Origin: Opitutales bacterium
GTDB lineage: Bacteria > Verrucomicrobiota > Verrucomicrobiia > Opitutales > UBA953
Reading direction: 5' to 3'
Assembly: GCA_017531845.1 (NCBI GenBank)
Contig: JAFXKI010000009.1
Span: 1-38,342 of the forward strand
Length of the DNA: 38,342 bases
The number at the start of each line of letters is the position of its first letter. Within the stretch, counting starts at the first letter, position 1. The position numbers were made by a program, and so were the translations under genes. The notes below the pieces were generated by a model, which saw nothing but the letters and a program-made list of their open reading frames with translations, searched no databases and was not told the DNA's origin. Shown here in pieces: positions 30,853-38,342 of the stretch.

Positions 30853-30890
30853 AAAAACTTTGCGGCTTCGCGTCTTAGCGCGAAAAAAGA
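30853..30890. repeat. Dispersed repeat, copy 2
   Basis: Second copy of the element at 29798, again beginning AAAAACTTTGCGGCTTCGCG. A short related stretch in the other orientation (AGCCAAGACGCAA, near 30814-30826) lies close by. The following AAAGCCGGGATCCGGG (about 30892-30907) recurs with one change near 35684. Confidence 0.7.
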
Positions 30891-30956
30891 AAAGCCGGGA
30901 TCCGGGAGAAGTATTTTCGCCAAGGAGCGTTCCCGCCCCTGCGATAACGGGGAAAT

Positions 30957-32225
30957 TTACCAAACAATCGCCCAAAGTGCTTTGAGGTAGCGCCCCTCCG
31001 GGTAATTGGACATGACCGGATGATCCGCGCCGGGTCCCGTGCGATCAAGAATCTGGAGACGGCGTCCGAGGCGGTGCGCGACGCGGATGACCGTCGCTTC
31101 GAAATCTTCGACTTTGAGCAAACCCGAGCAGGAATACGTCACAAAAAGCCCTCCGCGTTTCACAAGCGGGAGCGCGACTTTGTTCATGTCGTGATATTTG
31201 GCGATTCCGTCTTCGTAGTCTTCGCGACCGTTGATGAGTTTCGGCGGGTCGAGCACTACAACATCGTAAAGATTGCCGTTTGCCTGCATTTGACGCGCGA
31301 ACGTGAACGTATCGGCGTGAACGAAATTGATGCGTGTTTGGTTTAAATTCGCGTTGTGCTTTGCTTGAGCGATTGCTTTTTCGTCGAGGTCTACACCGGT
31401 AACTTCCGCCGCGTTCCCGTTCACTTTTGCTGAAAGAGAAAAGCCGCCCGTGTAGCAACAGAGGTCGAGCACTTTTTTTCCGGCGCAAAGCGAAGCGAGC
31501 TTGGCGCGATTGTCCCGCTGGTCGCAGAAGAACCCGGTTTTGTGTCCGTTTTCGAAATCCACGGAGTAGCGGATGCCGTTTTCGCGGATTTTGATTTCGC
31601 GTAAGCCCGGTGTGTGAAAATCTTCGCACCCGCGTGCATTTTCCATAGATCCGAAGCCCTTAACGAGCTGAACGGTTTCGCGCGTTGTTCCCAATGCCGC
31701 ATGAAGGATTTGTATCCATTTTTTGATACGGCGATAAACGGCGAGCGAAAAAACCTCTACGCTGAGCACGTCCCCGTATTTGTCTACAACCAAGCCGTTG
31801 AGCCCGTCCGCGTCGCCGTGAACGACGCGGAATGCATCGGTTTTTTCCGGAAGTTTCAAAATTTCCGTCCGCAGGGAGACGGCTTTCAAGAGCAGTTTTT
31901 CAAAATAATCTTCAGGAATTTCTTCTGTGCCGTGCGCGAAAATGCGCAGAGGAATGTTCGCTCCCGCGTTGTAAAATCCGTGTCCGAAAAGCGAGCCGTC
32001 TTTTCCGTAAACGCGCACCTGGGCGCCGGGCTCGATATTTCCCGAAGTGGCTCCGACAAAGCGCGGATACACGTTCGGATTGTAAGTGAAATACTTCAGC
32101 TGAACCCACGGCGCGACAAAGTTTGCCGTGTTCGCGGGAACGCGGAGCTCCGCCTCGCGAGGCGGCATCGGCGCACGGGAACGCGAAGCTGCGAAGGGAA
32201 AATTTTCACGACGCGGAGTTTTCAT
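30957..32225 (-). CDS. RlmI-like rRNA cytosine methyltransferase
   Basis: A 422-residue SAM-dependent methyltransferase of the RlmI/RlmK group (COG1092), which modify 23S rRNA; RlmI makes m5C1962. A PUA-like N-terminal RNA-binding domain (about residues 40-110) precedes the family block KTGFFCDQRDNR, SAM motif LDLCCYTGGFSL, DPPK and the likely catalytic cysteine in TYSCS (Cys366). The start chosen is the ATG at 32225 (MKTPRREN), ten bases after the preceding gene; the frame is open for 56 more codons but those overlap the neighbour and are low in content. Whether it acts as RlmI or a relative is not certain. Confidence 0.88.
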   Translation of the reverse strand: MKTPRRENFPFAASRSRAPMPPREAELRVPANTANFVAPWVQLKYFTYNPNVYPRFVGATSGNIEPGAQVRVYGKDGSLFGHGFYNAGANIPLRIFAHGTEEIPEDYFEKLLLKAVSLRTEILKLPEKTDAFRVVHGDADGLNGLVVDKYGDVLSVEVFSLAVYRRIKKWIQILHAALGTTRETVQLVKGFGSMENARGCEDFHTPGLREIKIRENGIRYSVDFENGHKTGFFCDQRDNRAKLASLCAGKKVLDLCCYTGGFSLSAKVNGNAAEVTGVDLDEKAIAQAKHNANLNQTRINFVHADTFTFARQMQANGNLYDVVVLDPPKLINGREDYEDGIAKYHDMNKVALPLVKRGGLFVTYSCSGLLKVEDFEATVIRVAHRLGRRLQILDRTGPGADHPVMSNYPEGRYLKALWAIVW

Positions 32226-32235
32226 AAATCTGTCG

Positions 32236-32619
32236 TTACGCGGTGTAGCCGAGGAGCTGAAGGAAGAAGCGGACGCGCTCGCGGTCGTCTCCCTGAAGTT
32301 CGAGCTTGCCGTCAACTTCAGCTCCGCCGCAGGCGAATTTTTGTTTGAGAGATTTGAGCAAGTCCGAGCGTTGCTCGGCGGGAAGTGCCGCAATTCCCGG
32401 ACCTTCGAGTATCGTTACGGTTTTTCCGCTACGCCCGGATTTTTCGATGCGCAGATGAACTTTTCCGAGTTTTGCGGGAACGCTCGGCTTGGAGTTTGCG
32501 GAGCGACGTTTTTGCGGCGGTTCCGCCTGCGGAAGATTTTCGATGTGAAGTGAGCCGAACGCGTCGTTGATGGAAGAGACGCCGGAGGTTTTTCCGTCGG
32601 TGGAAATTTTCTTAGCCAT
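32236..32619 (-). CDS. yciH: SUI1/YciH family translation factor
   Basis: A 127-residue protein with a C-terminal SUI1 domain: VHLRIEKSGRSGKTVTILEG, then LLKSLKQKFACGGAEVDGKLELQGD. The family is related to eukaryotic eIF1; in bacteria YciH has been linked to initiation fidelity and stress inhibition of translation. The start at 32619 (MAKKISTDGK) lies 14 bases after obgE. The N-terminal 45 residues are polar and variable. Confidence 0.88.
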   Translation of the reverse strand: MAKKISTDGKTSGVSSINDAFGSLHIENLPQAEPPQKRRSANSKPSVPAKLGKVHLRIEKSGRSGKTVTILEGPGIAALPAEQRSDLLKSLKQKFACGGAEVDGKLELQGDDRERVRFFLQLLGYTA

Positions 32620-32633
32620 AAATTTTTTTCCGA

Positions 32634-33632
<999 letters not shown>

Positions 33633-33646
33633 TTAACGATTAAATT

Positions 33647-33694
33647 TTAACTTTTAACGATTAAGCCGGATTTTACGTAACCGTTTAAAGTTAA
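33647..33694. repeat. Inverted repeat at the yidC stop
   Basis: TTAACTTTTAACG (33647-33659) and CGTTTAAAGTTAA (33682-33694) pair over 13 bp with one mismatch, so the yidC stop codon lies in one arm. There is no U-run on the minus strand. AACGATTAA also repeats directly at about 33635 and 33656. Confidence 0.5.
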
Positions 33695-35568
33695 GAGTTA
33701 ATACCTGCAACGCGTCCTTTGCCGCGACCTTTTTTCTTGGTCGGCGGAATGATTTCCACGTTCCCGGATTTTGCGTTCCCGCCTTTTTCGTCGTCACGTG
33801 CGCGGCGCACGAGCCAGGTTTGGAACATGGTGAAGATGTTCTGAAGTGTCCAGTAAAGCGTGAGAGCGGAAGGCATCGTATAACAAATGATGGGGAAAAT
33901 CGCCATCATTGCGTAGAACATGTTTTTCTGCCCGGGCTGCGCGTTCGGCATCGGCGTCATTTTCATGTTCAGGAACATGGTTGCTCCCATGAGAATCGGG
34001 AGGATGTGAAGCTGCGCGCCGATCAGCGGAATACGCCAGTCTTCAAGTCCGGGAATGACGTCCGGCATCGAGAGGTCGGGAATCCACAGGAACGGCTGCA
34101 GGCGCAGTTCCGCGCAGGTTTGGAACGTGCAATACATCGCGAAGAAAATCGGAATCTGAATCAGCACCGGGAAGCAACCCGCGAGCGGGTTGATTTTGTT
34201 GTCCCGATATAACTTCATCATTTCCTGCTGCATTTTCTGCGGGTTGTCTTTGTAGCGTTCCCGAATGTCCTGCATCGGCTTGGAAAACTTCTGCATTTTT
34301 TTTGCGGAACGCTGCTGCGCCATCGTGAGCGGCCACGTAATGCCTTTGACGATGAGCGTCATCACGACAATCACCCAGCCCCATGACCACGCGTTGGCGG
34401 GAATCAGCTCGTGAATCCAATTCATCACGGCGACGAGAATTTTGCAGAGCCAGTCAATGCTGATGAAGCCGAAAAGGCTCGTAAACTGCACCACGAGGTC
34501 TGCATCTTCAATCAAATCCGCGCTCTGCAAATCCGCGAAACGCGTGTATTCCTTCGGTCCGACGTAGTAAAGCGTTTCCAAATTCAGGGAACGAAGCGCG
34601 GGAAGCTTCACCCGCGCGAATCCGACGACGGACAAGTCCGTTTTGTTGTCCGCATCTTCCGCGGGAACGAGCTTTTCCGGGAAAACGGCGAGCTCGGAAA
34701 TCAGCGGGCGCACATCCGCCTGCGGGAACGCGAGAATGTTTGCAAAATACTGATTCGTCGTCGCCACCCATTGGAACGGCTCGCCCGCTTCGGCGGGAGC
34801 AACATACGAAGCATACGCCGGATGCGCGCCGAGCCCGAGAAAGCCGCCGCTGGCTTTGAAATGCCCGGTGTCGATTTTGTCGTAGCTGTCGCCGTTAAAC
34901 CACGAAGCATTCAGAAAAAGATTTGCCGTATCGCCGTTGGTCGGCGGAAGCATTCCCGTGGAAAGGTAAAGATCCGTCGCGGGAACGGAATCCGCACCGG
35001 CAACCGGAGCCAGCTTGATATTGTGGCGAACCAAATACGGATCTGCCGCGCCGCGCCCTTCGTCATCAAGCGAAACCGTGTAAACGCGGCGCACGGTTTT
35101 TTGTGCATCAGAGCCGACAAGCGTTACCGTGCGGGTTTTTGCCGCATCGTCCGTCACATCGCTTTCCACGGAAAAAACGATATTCCACGGTGCGGGAGCC
35201 GCACCGAGAGTTGCCGGAGCTCCGGCAAGCGTCAGCGCGGGAACGCTCGATTTGTCATTAAAAACAACCGGATTGCGATCTTCCTGAGATTGCGGGAAAT
35301 CTTTGAGCTCAACGCTCTCAATCGCGCCGCCGAACGAGCTCAGGCGCAATGCGATTTTTCCGTTTTCGAGCGTAAAAATTTTCTTTTCTCCGGAAAATAC
35401 CGGAGCCGGTTTTGCGGGAACGGCGGCAGGCTGAGCAGGCGCAATCGCCGTCGAAGCAGCGGGAGCAACAGCAGGCGCAGGTTGCGGAGCGTTTTTCGCG
35501 TTAAAAAACATCAGCCCGACCGCCAATCCGATCAGCAAAATTCCGATAAACGTGCTTTTCTTGTCCAT
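33691..35568 (-). CDS. yidC: Membrane protein insertase YidC
   Basis: YidC, 625 residues, inserts and folds inner-membrane proteins with or without SecYEG. It has the Gram-negative layout: a first membrane span (about residues 8-22), a Pro/Ala-rich linker (about 28-65), a large periplasmic beta domain, then the conserved five-span domain (about 365-600; TWPLTMAQQRSAKKMQKFSKPMQ, and NPLAGCFPVLIQIPIFFAMY). The C-terminus is basic (KKKGRGKGR), as in forms that bind ribosomes. The ATG at 35568 is preceded by AGGAT; ten codons further upstream are open but not conserved. Confidence 0.96.
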   Translation of the reverse strand: MDKKSTFIGILLIGLAVGLMFFNAKNAPQPAPAVAPAASTAIAPAQPAAVPAKPAPVFSGEKKIFTLENGKIALRLSSFGGAIESVELKDFPQSQEDRNPVVFNDKSSVPALTLAGAPATLGAAPAPWNIVFSVESDVTDDAAKTRTVTLVGSDAQKTVRRVYTVSLDDEGRGAADPYLVRHNIKLAPVAGADSVPATDLYLSTGMLPPTNGDTANLFLNASWFNGDSYDKIDTGHFKASGGFLGLGAHPAYASYVAPAEAGEPFQWVATTNQYFANILAFPQADVRPLISELAVFPEKLVPAEDADNKTDLSVVGFARVKLPALRSLNLETLYYVGPKEYTRFADLQSADLIEDADLVVQFTSLFGFISIDWLCKILVAVMNWIHELIPANAWSWGWVIVVMTLIVKGITWPLTMAQQRSAKKMQKFSKPMQDIRERYKDNPQKMQQEMMKLYRDNKINPLAGCFPVLIQIPIFFAMYCTFQTCAELRLQPFLWIPDLSMPDVIPGLEDWRIPLIGAQLHILPILMGATMFLNMKMTPMPNAQPGQKNMFYAMMAIFPIICYTMPSALTLYWTLQNIFTMFQTWLVRRARDDEKGGNAKSGNVEIIPPTKKKGRGKGRVAGINS

Positions 35569-35633
35569 GAAATATCCTAAATGGGACAATAAAAGCACAA
35601 AATATGCGCGGGGTAAATTGTATTTTATCTCGT

Positions 35634-35666
35634 AAAAAGTGCGAGCGAGTGCCGTTTCGCACTCGC
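35634..35666 (-). terminator. Probable terminator of the trkA-like gene
   Basis: Two overlapping stems are possible: AGTGCGA/TCGCACT (35638-35644 with 35657-35663) and GCGAGTGC/GCACTCGC (35645-35652 with 35659-35666). On the minus strand five U residues follow (35634-35638). A copy of the iterated word lies just outside (35668). Confidence 0.55.
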
Positions 35667-35748
35667 GCGGGAACGCGAAGGGGAAAGCCGGAATCCGGGC
35701 GTTAAGAGCCGGAAACGGGAAGCGGCGGCACCGATTCTCTGAACGCGG

Positions 35749-36501
35749 CTATTCCTTCGCCGGCGGAGCGTCCGGGTCAAGAGCGGCGACCGCATCCAGG
35801 AATTTCGGCAGATTTTTTTCCGCGCCGAAAAGCACAAGCACGTCGTCGGACTTAAATTCGACATCGAGTTTCGGCACGCCGAGCGTCGCGCGGTCGTCAT
35901 CATCGTCAAGTTCCACTTCGTCCATCGGCAAAACGCGACTGAGCAACGGATGAGAAATTTTCCGTTTCACCGTTACGAGCAAAATACTGTATTTGCGGAA
36001 AATGAGAGCGACCTGCTCCAGCGTTTTCCCGGCGAGCCCGGACGGAACTTTCGCCTCGATAATTACGTGACCGTCTCCAAGGTCGTAGCCGTCCACGACG
36101 CCGCTGATCATCATCGAGTGCGCAAGCCCGCGCGCGGCGAACTCCTCGGGAACGACGAGGCGATCCACCTTCAGCAATTTCAGCAACCGCTCGTGCATGG
36201 GCGAAAGCACGCGGCAAATAATTTTCTTCGCGCCAAGTTCCTGCATGCGAAGCGTCAGCATCATCGAAGCTTCAAAATTATCACCGATGGCGATAACGAC
36301 GGCATCCATTTCCCGAATCGGGAACTGGGCAAACGGAACGGGATCGGTAAAATCAAGTTCCACGGAAGCATCGACGATATCTTTGACGGCGGCGACGTTT
36401 TCCTCCCGAGGATCAACGGCTAAAACTTCCGCCCCCAAGCTCGCCAAGTGCGAACAAAGATGTCGACCGAAAATGCCCAATCCGATTACGCAGTATTTCA
36501 T
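35749..36501 (-). CDS. TrkA/KtrA-type potassium channel regulator
   Basis: A cytoplasmic regulatory subunit of a potassium transporter, 250 residues. The RCK_N domain binds nucleotide (GLGIFGRHLCSHLASLGAEVLAVDP, residues 7-31) and an RCK_C domain follows (about 140-220). The C-terminus is acidic and Pro/Ala-rich. Single-RCK proteins of this size are KtrA-like. The membrane partner (KtrB/TrkH) is not in the window. The ATG at 36501 lies about ten bases after a perfect TATAAT, so the transcript is probably leaderless. Confidence 0.88.
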   Translation of the reverse strand: MKYCVIGLGIFGRHLCSHLASLGAEVLAVDPREENVAAVKDIVDASVELDFTDPVPFAQFPIREMDAVVIAIGDNFEASMMLTLRMQELGAKKIICRVLSPMHERLLKLLKVDRLVVPEEFAARGLAHSMMISGVVDGYDLGDGHVIIEAKVPSGLAGKTLEQVALIFRKYSILLVTVKRKISHPLLSRVLPMDEVELDDDDDRATLGVPKLDVEFKSDDVLVLFGAEKNLPKFLDAVAALDPDAPPAKE

Positions 36502-36511
36502 AGCACGGAGG

Positions 36512-36539
36512 ATTATACGCCTGTATTTCCAAAATTCAA
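36512..36539 (-). promoter_or_regulatory. Promoter of the trkA-like gene
   Basis: A perfect TATAAT (36512-36517) lies 16 bases from TTGAAT (36534-36539). The predicted start, about 36505, is three or four bases before the ATG at 36501, so there is no room for a ribosome binding site. Confidence 0.6.
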
Positions 36540-36687
36540 AGAAGAGTTCGCAGAGACAAACCCTCCCCGAAGATAATCGTCTTCCGCTTATCCGTCACGG
36601 CGTTCCCGCCTTAATAACGGTTTGCTCAAAGAAACGTTCCCGCGAAAGCCGGTCCTCTATTCCTATTTTCCCTTCTCGTCCCGTTTT

Positions 36688-37470
36688 TTAATGCGTTCCC
36701 GCGCGCATTTTCTCATAAAGCCGGAGATAAATGTAATCTTTCAGAGGAGAATCTATGTCGTAAATTTGACTGAAGAATGTGTTTCCTGAATCACAAAGCA
36801 AAGCGAAAACCTCTTCCGGTAATTTTTTTACCAAAGTATTTATCTCAAAATCATTCTCTATGGTTCTATCGAAAAAAGCAGAATAGTATTCTTTTTCCGT
36901 TCCCGTCGGAACATTCAGTCTTAGGCGGAGACACTTTATCATCGGAAGATAAAATGCCTTTTGTAAGGAGACAAGAATCTTCGGGCGACGCATTCCCTGT
37001 ATTTCCGCAAGGAAAGCATTACTATGATGCTCAACCTCTTTTGCCAATTTAGAAAGCTCGTCAGGATCTACAAACGGAAGTTCCGAATATCGGGCAGGGA
37101 GTAACTCCGGCAACGTCATCTTGTTGAAAATGATATATTCCCATGCCTCGCTTTTCGCTGCGCAAGTTAATCTCCCGAAAAATGCCTCCTTTCTCTTTTG
37201 CGGTAAATTTGATTTTGCAATCAATCGGGCGAGTTTTTGAACGGCATCCGTATTCCTGTTCAGTTCGATAAAAAACGTGTTTTCGTTGTGGATTAAATCT
37301 GGCGCGAGAAAAGCCTTCTGCTCTCGCGTCAGTGGTTTATTTCCCTCAATGGATAAGATTATATTGTGCAAAATTTCAGAGGCGGAACAAGCCGCTGCTC
37401 CTTCCGATATTTGTCCCCACCCGATGGTGCAAAAGACAGACAGCATCACACTTAATAAAATAATTCTCAT
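36688..37470 (-). CDS. Exported protein of unknown function, candidate immunity protein
   Basis: I do not recognise a family. The 260 residues begin with a clear signal peptide (MRIILLSVMLSVFCTIGWG) and continue as a mostly helical, charged protein with no membrane span. Starting instead at the GTG at 37494 (eight codons earlier) would overlap the gene before by 14 bases and put charged residues ahead of the signal. Either way the two genes are coupled. The base composition is visibly richer in A+T (one sampled line 35% GC) than the flanking genes. Because the partner looks like a cell-wall hydrolase effector, an exported immunity protein is a reasonable guess; a function alongside the hydrolase is the alternative. 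Confidence 0.65.
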   Translation of the reverse strand: MRIILLSVMLSVFCTIGWGQISEGAAACSASEILHNIILSIEGNKPLTREQKAFLAPDLIHNENTFFIELNRNTDAVQKLARLIAKSNLPQKRKEAFFGRLTCAAKSEAWEYIIFNKMTLPELLPARYSELPFVDPDELSKLAKEVEHHSNAFLAEIQGMRRPKILVSLQKAFYLPMIKCLRLRLNVPTGTEKEYYSAFFDRTIENDFEINTLVKKLPEEVFALLCDSGNTFFSQIYDIDSPLKDYIYLRLYEKMRAGTH

Positions 37471-37480
37471 TTTCGTCTTA

Positions 37481-38342
37481 TTATTTTCGTTCACAAAATG
37501 TTTTAGGGGGATAGAAGGAGGTACCTAATCGCACCCACTTAGATACAAAGAACTCTCCAGCCGTTATCCAAAAGCCGTCATAATCAAGTATCCCCATATG
37601 CCCTTGCGATGTCATCACCATTCCCGGGCACGGTGTCCTAGTGAGACTATGTTTCCAGTCCGGTTTGGGAGTCGTATCAATAACAAATGATGGATCCTCC
37701 CATTCTGAGACCGTAGGGGGAGACGAATACCAGCGAAAGAGAAATCCCCTCGGTTGCATTTTTATCGTTGCATTAGCTTCATATGAACAAACAAAAACAA
37801 GGATATTACATTTCCATGCGTCCTTGTAATTGGAGTTCGGTTGCTTTCCTCCATAAGAAGTCAAATCAATAGTATCATCAAGTGCGAATTTTGTAGATTT
37901 TCCGGCACAATACGAATACGCAGAGGCTACTACCTGTTTTTGAAATTCCGACTCGCACACTCCTACAAAATCGACATCTCCTCGATTTAATCCAAATAAG
38001 CCTGAATGGTGGGGAACATCTTCATGTCGAAGATAATCGTAGTGCTTATTATTAATAACAGCCCTAATTCTAAAAATTCCAGCCTCCTCCATTTGAACAG
38101 AAATTTTTGGTCCCGATTTCTTATTTAATTTTTTCCAAATAAAATCTCCGTATTGGTTCATTCTCCCAATTTCCCACTCGATTTTATCGTTCCCGGGGAG
38201 ATCGTGTTCCCAGAACATCGGATGTAGGGCGACTTCTATCGTTTCGCCTTTTTTGACAAGGATGCGATCGTTCACGTTCCCGCGTGAATCTTTTACCGAA
38301 ATGTCAATCTCTATCGGTAAAACCACCATGGTCAAGCCGTCC
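37481..38342 (-). CDS. C-terminal part of a protein with a papain-like (NlpC/CHAP-type) hydrolase domain
   Basis: The frame runs off the window, so only the last 287 or so residues are seen; a TTG (38335) and an ATG (38329) are in frame but need not be the start. An Ig-like stretch comes first (VLPIEIDISVKDSRGN...AGIFRIRAVIN). The second part resembles the amidase domain of some Rhs/T6SS-type toxins: a cysteine in DAWKCNILVFVC (Cys codon 37808-37810), PPTVSEWEDPSF, PCPGMVMTSQ, then GHMGILDYDGFWITAGE (His codon 37598-37600). Cys followed by His in this order is that of NlpC/P60- and CHAP-type peptidoglycan hydrolases. The match is by pattern memory. The downstream exported protein overlaps or abuts it. 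The A+T-rich composition suggests transfer. Confidence 0.6.
   Translation of the reverse strand, partial: DGLTMVVLPIEIDISVKDSRGNVNDRILVKKGETIEVALHPMFWEHDLPGNDKIEWEIGRMNQYGDFIWKKLNKKSGPKISVQMEEAGIFRIRAVINNKHYDYLRHEDVPHHSGLFGLNRGDVDFVGVCESEFQKQVVASAYSYCAGKSTKFALDDTIDLTSYGGKQPNSNYKDAWKCNILVFVCSYEANATIKMQPRGFLFRWYSSPPTVSEWEDPSFVIDTTPKPDWKHSLTRTPCPGMVMTSQGHMGILDYDGFWITAGEFFVSKWVRLGTSFYPPKTFCERK

Overview
The window looks like chromosomal DNA from a member of the PVC superphylum, most likely a verrucomicrobial (Opitutales-like) bacterium. The evidence is an EF-Tu switch I region of a kind I recall from planctomycete/verrucomicrobial EF-Tu, a PEP-CTERM surface protein, and a long-tailed Rho. This placement is inferred from sequence memory, not from a search.

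Layout: (1) 200-1453 (+) is a DUF1015 gene, converging on the RNA polymerase cluster across a bidirectional terminator. (2) 1599-14598 (-) is the transcription/translation cluster, in transcription order tRNA-Thr, tuf, tRNA-Trp, secE, nusG, rplK, rplA, rplJ, rplL, rpoB, rpoC. (3) 14820-21298 (-) holds rho and coaE, then prfB, an adenine-type DNA methyltransferase and a restriction endonuclease; these last three are transcribed endonuclease first. (4) 21574-29779 (+) holds yebC, a Nudix hydrolase, an orphan ExbD, a small exported protein, a large AsmA-like protein, hpt, an mnmM-like methyltransferase, and an ABC importer whose binding protein is fused to its permease. (5) 29904-36501 (-) holds a PEP-CTERM protein, an RlmI-like methyltransferase, a SUI1/YciH protein, obgE, yidC and a trkA-like gene. 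(6) 36688-38342 (-) is a more A+T-rich accessory pair: a cut-off protein with a papain-like Cys/His hydrolase domain, and a small exported protein. I read these as a possible effector and immunity pair.

The most striking feature runs through all of this. The octamer CGGGAACG/CGTTCCCG occurs about 105 times by my count, where roughly one is expected by chance. It is found on both strands, inside genes and between them, usually as the ten-mer GCGGGAACGC. Inverted pairs of it form hairpins at several gene ends, including terminators. It is sparse in the most conserved genes. This resembles the DNA uptake sequences of Neisseria and Pasteurellaceae, but the word is different and I know of no description of it. 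The ten-mer is also a small hairpin in its own right (GCG-GGAA-CGC).

Secondary points are a beta-prime subunit lacking all four cysteines of its second zinc site, an RF2 gene without the programmed frameshift, a roughly 340-residue tail on Rho carrying AT-hook-like motifs, and several promoters placed so that transcription would start at the start codon (leaderless mRNAs).
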